The position numbers and the translations under genes were made by a program. A stretch of 25,408 bases of DNA from the NCBI GenBank assembly GCA_009908925.1, contig JAAAOH010000081.1, positions 1 to 25,408 on the forward strand, in the 5' to 3' direction. Positions 21,959 through 25,408 of this stretch are shown piece by piece; position 1 is the first letter of the stretch, and each line of letters starts with the position of its first letter. This DNA is from Spirochaetota bacterium (GTDB taxonomy: Bacteria > Spirochaetota > Spirochaetia > DSM-27196 > PWMO01). The notes under the pieces were generated by a model, which saw only the letters and a program-made list of their open reading frames with translations, did not search any database and was not told where the DNA came from.

Positions 21959-22429
21959 ATGACCGAATTCGAAGCGCAGAACCATCTCTACAACCAGCTT
22001 CGCCAGAAGCGCCATGAGCCCGTCGTGCCGAACGTGAAGCTCTGGCGCTGGGAATGCGACCTCGTGAGCGTCACGCAAGCGGGGTACGCGGTCGAGTACG
22101 AAATCAAGCGCACACGGAGCGATTTCCGGCGTGATCGGGACAAGCGGCGCGACCGGTTCTTCCGGGGAAAGAGCCGGTTCAAGCACCGTGGCCACGGGCC
22201 CTGTCGCTTCTTCTACGTCGCCACGCCAGCGCTCGACCTCTCGGAAGACGATCTTCCGGAGTACGCGGGTCTGATCACGCTCAACACGGTCGGGACGTCT
22301 ACCCGCGTCGTCGACGCGCCCCGCCTGCACGAGCACACGATCAGCTCGCAGTGCCTGGACTACCTCAACCGCGGACTGATGTGCCGGTACTGGGATGCGC
22401 GGGCCCATGATGCATCACCAGCTAATTGA
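21959..22429 (+). CDS. MmcB-like PD-(D/E)XK nuclease-fold protein
   Basis: From the ATG at 21959 the protein has 156 residues (MTEFEAQNHLYNQLRQKRHE). A TTG/ATG nine codons upstream is less likely. It shows a PD-(D/E)XK core: D34 in WRWECDLVSVTQAG and E48-x-K50 in YAVEYEIKRTRSDF, followed by a strongly basic patch (RRDRDKRRDRFFRGKSRFKH) suited to DNA contact. MmcB-type DNA-repair proteins and some phage-encoded nucleases share this arrangement, including the K-R-T-R/S-D-F signature after the active site. The C-terminal half has a hydrophobic FFYVATPALDL strand. It lies between the two RES-Xre modules, convergent with the stress protein gene. The target and pathway are not known. Confidence 0.75.
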   Translation: MTEFEAQNHLYNQLRQKRHEPVVPNVKLWRWECDLVSVTQAGYAVEYEIKRTRSDFRRDRDKRRDRFFRGKSRFKHRGHGPCRFFYVATPALDLSEDDLPEYAGLITLNTVGTSTRVVDAPRLHEHTISSQCLDYLNRGLMCRYWDARAHDASPAN

Positions 22430-22458
22430 GGTGGTGAAGCGCGCCGAGACCGGAGCGC

Positions 22459-23397
22459 TCACGCGGGGAAGGGCTCGGGCTGCACGCGGGCTATGAAGAC
22501 CGGACACTGCGCGCGGCGCACAACACGCGCCGTCACGCTGCCCAGTAAGAGGCGTTCAATCGCCGACATGCCCTGGGAGGCCATGATGATGAGATCGCTC
22601 TCCAGCGCGTCCGCGTGCTGCACAATCGTCTGGGCGGCGTGCCCCTCGGCCGTGTGCGTGGTGACATACACGTCCGCCTGGGCGTGCGCGCTCACGAGCT
22701 CAGAAAGCAGCTCCCCTGACCGCTCAGTGGGATCCGGAACGAGGTCGTGCACCGAGATTTGACCGACCAGCGGCCGCGGGTACGGTAGCGGCTCGACCAC
22801 GTGAAGGAGGTCGACGCCCGCGCCGTGGACCCGGGCCACGTCCAAGGCAGCGCGAAAGAGCGGCGCCGAAAACTCGGACAGGTCCACGGGGACGAGCACA
22901 CGGTCGATCGAAGGCTGCGCCGGCGCCTCCCTCTTTTCCCTGACGGTCATGACCGAGCACTCCGCCTCGTGGACCACCTCTTCCGCGACGCTCCCAAGAA
23001 GCATGCGCTTCATCCCCCGGCGGCCGTGCGTGCCCATGAGGACGAGGTCCGCGTTCTGCTCCTTGGCATAGTCGATAATACGAGGTCCGGGCGCAGGGCC
23101 GCGCTGGTGCACAATGGTCACGGCTAGGTCTGTAGCGCCAGCTTCTTGAATCATTTTCGCGATCGGGTCTTCGTCCTGCGCCGGCTGCACATCCTCCAGG
23201 ACGTCCTTCGCGTCATGCGCGGTCGATGCACCAGATGCATCCCGCCCGAGGTCTGTATCTCTGTTGCCATGGCCGGCGACGTGGAGTACATGTAGGCTCG
23301 ATTGATGACGCCGCGCCATCGCGATTGCGTACGCCAGCGCCTGCCGCGCACCGGTCGAGAAGTCAGTCGGATGAAGAATCGTTTTGATCGAAAGCAT
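22459..23397 (-). CDS. Universal stress protein with two tandem UspA domains
   Basis: From the ATG at 23397 (MLSIKTILHPTDFSTGARQA) this gives 312 residues. A 48-residue longer frame to 23541 lacks family character. Domain 1 (about 1-150) has the ATP-binding pattern DLVLMGTHGRRGMKRMLLGS. Domain 2 (about 157-312) begins DRVLVPVDLSEFSAPLFRAA and carries IIMASQGMSAIERLLLGSVT, a G-x2-G-x9-GS type loop with a changed first part. Linker charge is high. Such doubled Usp proteins are common in halophiles and bind ATP or other nucleotides under stress. The gene is convergent with the nuclease-like gene, their stops being 29 bp apart. It is probably independent of the toxin-antitoxin genes. Confidence 0.93.
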   Translation of the reverse strand: MLSIKTILHPTDFSTGARQALAYAIAMARRHQSSLHVLHVAGHGNRDTDLGRDASGASTAHDAKDVLEDVQPAQDEDPIAKMIQEAGATDLAVTIVHQRGPAPGPRIIDYAKEQNADLVLMGTHGRRGMKRMLLGSVAEEVVHEAECSVMTVREKREAPAQPSIDRVLVPVDLSEFSAPLFRAALDVARVHGAGVDLLHVVEPLPYPRPLVGQISVHDLVPDPTERSGELLSELVSAHAQADVYVTTHTAEGHAAQTIVQHADALESDLIIMASQGMSAIERLLLGSVTARVVRRAQCPVFIARVQPEPFPA

Positions 23398-23832
23398 AGC
23401 GCCAGTATGTCTTTGTTTGTGAGGAAAGGTCACGGACGTCAACGACCGGGTGCTGTGGCTGCGGTGACAGGTGTCTGGGCGGCCCCCGATCCTAGGTTGA
23501 CCTACGATACCCCATAAGAAGATGCAACTCACCCCTCGCATGGCCTTTCGTGGATTCCTCGACCAGTGCCGGAGTGGGCCTTTCGTACCAAGCGAATAGA
23601 TCGGGACGCGTTGGAACGTATTCGTATCCGCTAGAGGGCGGCGGACACGAGCGCTTTGGCCGCGTCGATCAGATTCCTCCTATTATGCCTTCTAGTAAGA
23701 CGCGTTCTATTAATACGTCTTCTATCGGCACGCGCATCTCTACGGGGTACCTTCTCGAACGCGCTCCTTCATTCGTTACGCGTCGGAGTATCGGACAGGA
23801 TACCGCGTCATCGCGTCGACGAGCCGTACCGA
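23398..23832. other. Intergenic region between stress protein gene and RES toxin 2 (435 bp)
   Basis: It should contain the promoter of the stress gene and the end of the module 2 transcript. An inverted repeat AAGACG (23697-23702) / CGTCTT (23716-23721) with a 13-bp loop is the only structure seen. No small ORF with good coding character was found. Confidence 0.4.
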
Positions 23833-24315
23833 TTAGTCCAGTCGCTCCACGATGCGCGGGTCGAGTTGAAGCGGTTCGGGGTCTTCGAAGTGCGTGAGCG
23901 CCAATGCCATGTCGGGATGGGCTACATTGATCACGTAGTTCCACCCATCGGGCACTACCACCGATGGAACGCGCAGTACGACGGACGTCTGATCAGCAAG
24001 CCACTTTTCGCCGAAGTCACGGGACGCCGTGCTTGCCGGACGCCGGTCCCATTCGGCTGGTAGATCCGTAATGGCGGGTTTGAAGATCGCCCTTTCGGTG
24101 ATGTCGGCCGTGACGTATACCATCTCTGTCAGCCGACTCATCCGCCCCGCCCCTGCGATCTTCTCGAGGGCAGCCAGCGCGAGGCTTTCTGCGGCGTAGC
24201 TGACGAGTTGGCCCGCATGTGCCCATCGGCTGGGGGCGACGAGTCCCCCTTTCCCAGAAAACGGGTCGCGGGCGTACTTCTGGTGGACAATGCGGACGAC
24301 GCGAACGGAGGGCAC
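23833..24315 (-). CDS. RES-domain toxin, module 2 (divergent subtype)
   Basis: The 160-residue protein aligns with the module 1 toxin in its key positions (R30, Y40 and E51 with identical spacing) but differs around them: the GGRFN motif is replaced by PSRWAHAG. SYAAESLALAALE keeps the pocket tyrosine and glutamate. The C-terminal VLRVPSVVVPDGWNYVINVA and DPRIVERLD match RES toxins. It should deplete NAD+ like its paralogue, but the altered loop could change partner specificity. ATG at 24315. The antitoxin gene lies 133 bp upstream on the same strand. The two toxins are clearly diverged, so this is not a recent duplication. Confidence 0.9.
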   Translation of the reverse strand: MPSVRVVRIVHQKYARDPFSGKGGLVAPSRWAHAGQLVSYAAESLALAALEKIAGAGRMSRLTEMVYVTADITERAIFKPAITDLPAEWDRRPASTASRDFGEKWLADQTSVVLRVPSVVVPDGWNYVINVAHPDMALALTHFEDPEPLQLDPRIVERLD

Positions 24316-24370
24316 GAAAGCTGCGGATGGCTGAGGAGGGCGTTGTTTGGTTCCTGCAGCGATTCACGGC

Positions 24371-24400
24371 GGGACAATCCACAACGGGACAATCCGCAAC
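24371..24400. repeat. 15-bp tandem repeat between antitoxin and toxin of module 2
   Basis: GGGACAATCCACAAC (24371-24385) is followed directly by GGGACAATCCGCAAC (24386-24400), differing at one base. It occupies the spacer between the two genes, as the phased repeats do in module 1, although the sequences differ. Confidence 0.8.
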
Positions 24401-24448
24401 GGATCGAAAGTGTGCACCGTGGACCTCACGGCCGGGATGCATGCACAC

Positions 24449-24955
24449 TCACACCGGATGACCGTGCTGGATTCCATGAAGCAGATTCCGAACGACGCGA
24501 GCACCGGGATCCGTCTCTGCCAGGTCGAATGGCATGCGGCCGCCGAGCGCATAGTTGGGCTCGCGCATCCAGCTCAGCGCCTCGCTGATGGCGCCGAATG
24601 TTTCGGCAGCCAGCGCGATGAGTTGGGCGAGGCGTACGGCCCGCTCGGCCTCCGCCATGCCCAAATCACGACCTGCATTGCGGTAGCGGGCATAGGTGCT
24701 CCGAGAGCGGCCGATGAGCTGCGCCGCTTCCTCATCCGTGAGATCCATCAGCTTCTGAAGATGCGCAGCAAGTTCAATGGAGAGCCCATCGCGAATGGCC
24801 GCGTCGGCTTCGGCGTCGTCCCACTCGGCCACCCGGCAGAGCCACGGATCGTCCTGCCATGGCGGACGGGTACGCGCTCCTCCTACCGTGGCGGCAGATT
24901 CAGGCGCTCCTGCTCCGGACGCTTCGACGTCTGATGTAGGTGTCTCCGATGCCAT
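24449..24955 (-). CDS. Xre/MbcA/ParS-type antitoxin, module 2
   Basis: I choose the ATG at 24955 (MASETPTSDVEASGAG), which resembles the module 1 antitoxin start and leaves the palindrome at 24992-25017 upstream. A longer GTG-initiated frame to 25078 would put that palindrome inside the gene. The 168-residue product has a disordered N-terminus, a helix-turn-helix (LQKLMDLTDEEAAQLIGRSR, then STYARYRNAGRDLGM) and a C-terminal RES-binding domain (AAETFGAISEALSWMREPNY, then ALGGRMPFDLAETDPGARVV and LLHGIQHGHPV). It differs from antitoxin 1 over most of its length, so cross-neutralisation is uncertain. Confidence 0.9.
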   Translation of the reverse strand: MASETPTSDVEASGAGAPESAATVGGARTRPPWQDDPWLCRVAEWDDAEADAAIRDGLSIELAAHLQKLMDLTDEEAAQLIGRSRSTYARYRNAGRDLGMAEAERAVRLAQLIALAAETFGAISEALSWMREPNYALGGRMPFDLAETDPGARVVRNLLHGIQHGHPV

Positions 24956-24991
24956 TGACGTCGCTGCTCGATTCGGTTTCGTTAGTGTGTT

Positions 24992-25017
24992 AATTGACAC
25001 ATTCTCTTGTGTCAATT
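24992..25017. promoter_or_regulatory. Perfect palindrome in the promoter region of RES-Xre module 2
   Basis: AATTGACACA (24992-25001) and TGTGTCAATT (25008-25017) are exact reverse complements separated by 6 bp, ending 37 bp upstream of the antitoxin ATG. On the minus strand the upstream arm contains TTGACA, and 17 bp further on is TAACAC, which could serve as -35 and a poor -10 box. An autorepressor bound here would cover the -35 region, as in many antitoxin promoters. Confidence 0.7.
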
Positions 25018-25077
25018 GTTCGATTACACGGGAGGGCCGCTTTATGGTTTCACCGCTTACCTGTCGCGGCACGGGCA

Positions 25078-25260
25078 CTACGAGTTGCCAGTACGTTTGG
25101 GGTCGTCTCCCTCCTCCTCGCGGTCTTGCTCCCCCTCGCGGTCTTGCTCTGCTTTGCAGTAGGGATACAACGCATCCTTGATGCCGGACAGGGGGGCGTC
25201 GTCGTCAAGGCGGCGAATGATCGGCAACGCGGCCTGCTTCGGCGTTTGGTCTTCGGACAT
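25078..25260 (-). CDS. Short acidic hypothetical protein (60 aa)
   Basis: ATG at 25260 (or 25281 for seven more residues) to TAG at 25078-25080. The first half looks folded (PKQAALPIIRRLDDDAPLSG, then IKDALYPYCKAEQD) and faintly resembles small addiction-module antitoxins with an ALxxIxxLPDDA pattern followed by a DxLY strand. The C-terminus is very acidic with two copies of EQDREG/EQDREE encoded by an 18-bp repeat. It lies upstream of antitoxin 2 on the same strand. No partner toxin is visible in the window, though one could lie beyond the right edge only on the opposite side of its start. I am not certain it is translated. Confidence 0.45.
   Translation of the reverse strand: MSEDQTPKQAALPIIRRLDDDAPLSGIKDALYPYCKAEQDREGEQDREEEGDDPKRTGNS
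25116..25149. repeat. 16-bp direct repeat with 18-bp period
   Basis: CCTCGCGGTCTTGCTC occurs at 25116-25131 and 25134-25149, giving an in-frame six-residue repeat in the small acidic ORF. The copy number could change without loss of frame. Confidence 0.85.
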
Positions 25261-25408
25261 GGCGTCACCGGTGCGAAGCATTGATGTTTCCTACAACGAT
25301 GCCGTTGGGACTACCCAAATCGCCGCATGAACTAGGCAGGGCAACTCAGACTCACACTTACCTCCACTTACTCCTTCCATTTTAATTCGATCTCGATACT
25401 GGTGGATG

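Noticed and set aside
23697..23721. AAGACG/CGTCTT inverted repeat as an operator or terminator
   Set aside because: Six-bp arms with a 13-bp loop and no T-run are within chance expectation for a 435-bp gap.
24347..24934. Plus-strand frame of 195 residues opposite antitoxin 2
   Set aside because: It is antisense to a gene with clear HTH and RES-binding motifs and shows no domain of its own.
1..25408. CRISPR array, insertion sequence or rRNA
   Set aside because: No regularly spaced 25-40-bp repeats, transposase motifs or terminal inverted repeats of an element, and no rRNA-like sequence were seen.

Overview
The window holds most of an extracellular contractile injection system (eCIS, a phage-tail-like nanomachine) locus, followed by a small toxin-antitoxin and stress island. 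The DNA is fairly GC-rich, the proteins are markedly acidic, and most starts lack a clear Shine-Dalgarno sequence. This fits the Bacteroidota/Rhodothermota side of bacteria, perhaps a halophile such as a Salinibacter relative. The organism assignment is inference from style only.

Positions 1-17168 (all minus strand, so transcription runs from 17168 towards 1) form one tightly packed operon. In transcription order it encodes an unrecognised 131-residue protein, the contractile sheath, a tube protein, a T4-type hub-assembly chaperone fused to a DUF6760-like tail, a disordered protein with conserved ends, a DUF4255/TIG cap-terminator protein and an Afp15-like AAA+ ATPase. A small helical protein and two DUF4157 (eCIS core domain) putative cargo proteins follow. 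Next come an Afp7-like protein split into CIS-tube-like and LysM parts, a gpD-like hub, a gpV/VgrG-like OB-fold spike, an unknown 198-residue protein, gp25, and a gp6/J-like baseplate protein cut by the left edge. Neighbouring genes mostly overlap by 1-14 bp or sit less than 40 bp apart. The exceptions are a 71-bp gap before the sheath gene and a 205-bp gap between hub and spike that carries an 8-bp motif three times. The two DUF4157 proteins look like payload: one ends in a PD-(D/E)XK-like nuclease region and a hydrophobic segment, the other in a region resembling an L,D-transpeptidase active site, with its zincin motif broken (LELTH instead of HELTH).

Positions 17169-19176 hold a minus-strand pair: a DUF6036/AbiEii-like nucleotidyltransferase gene interrupted by an in-frame TAG, and a winged-helix protein whose start overlaps the nucleotidyltransferase end. 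A double palindromic operator lies just upstream.

Positions 19177-25408 hold a roughly 900-bp stretch without a convincing gene, a 49-residue zinc-ribbon microprotein (plus strand), and two separate RES-Xre toxin-antitoxin modules (minus strand, antitoxin first). Between the modules lie a MmcB-like PD-(D/E)XK protein (plus) and a double-domain universal stress protein (minus). A short acidic ORF ends the window. The second RES-Xre module has a perfect 10-bp-arm palindrome in its promoter region. Both modules have unusually long, repeat-bearing spacers between antitoxin and toxin.

The most notable items are the payload pair, the split hub and Afp7 genes, the interrupted nucleotidyltransferase with its double operator, and the duplicated RES-Xre modules beside an injection system.
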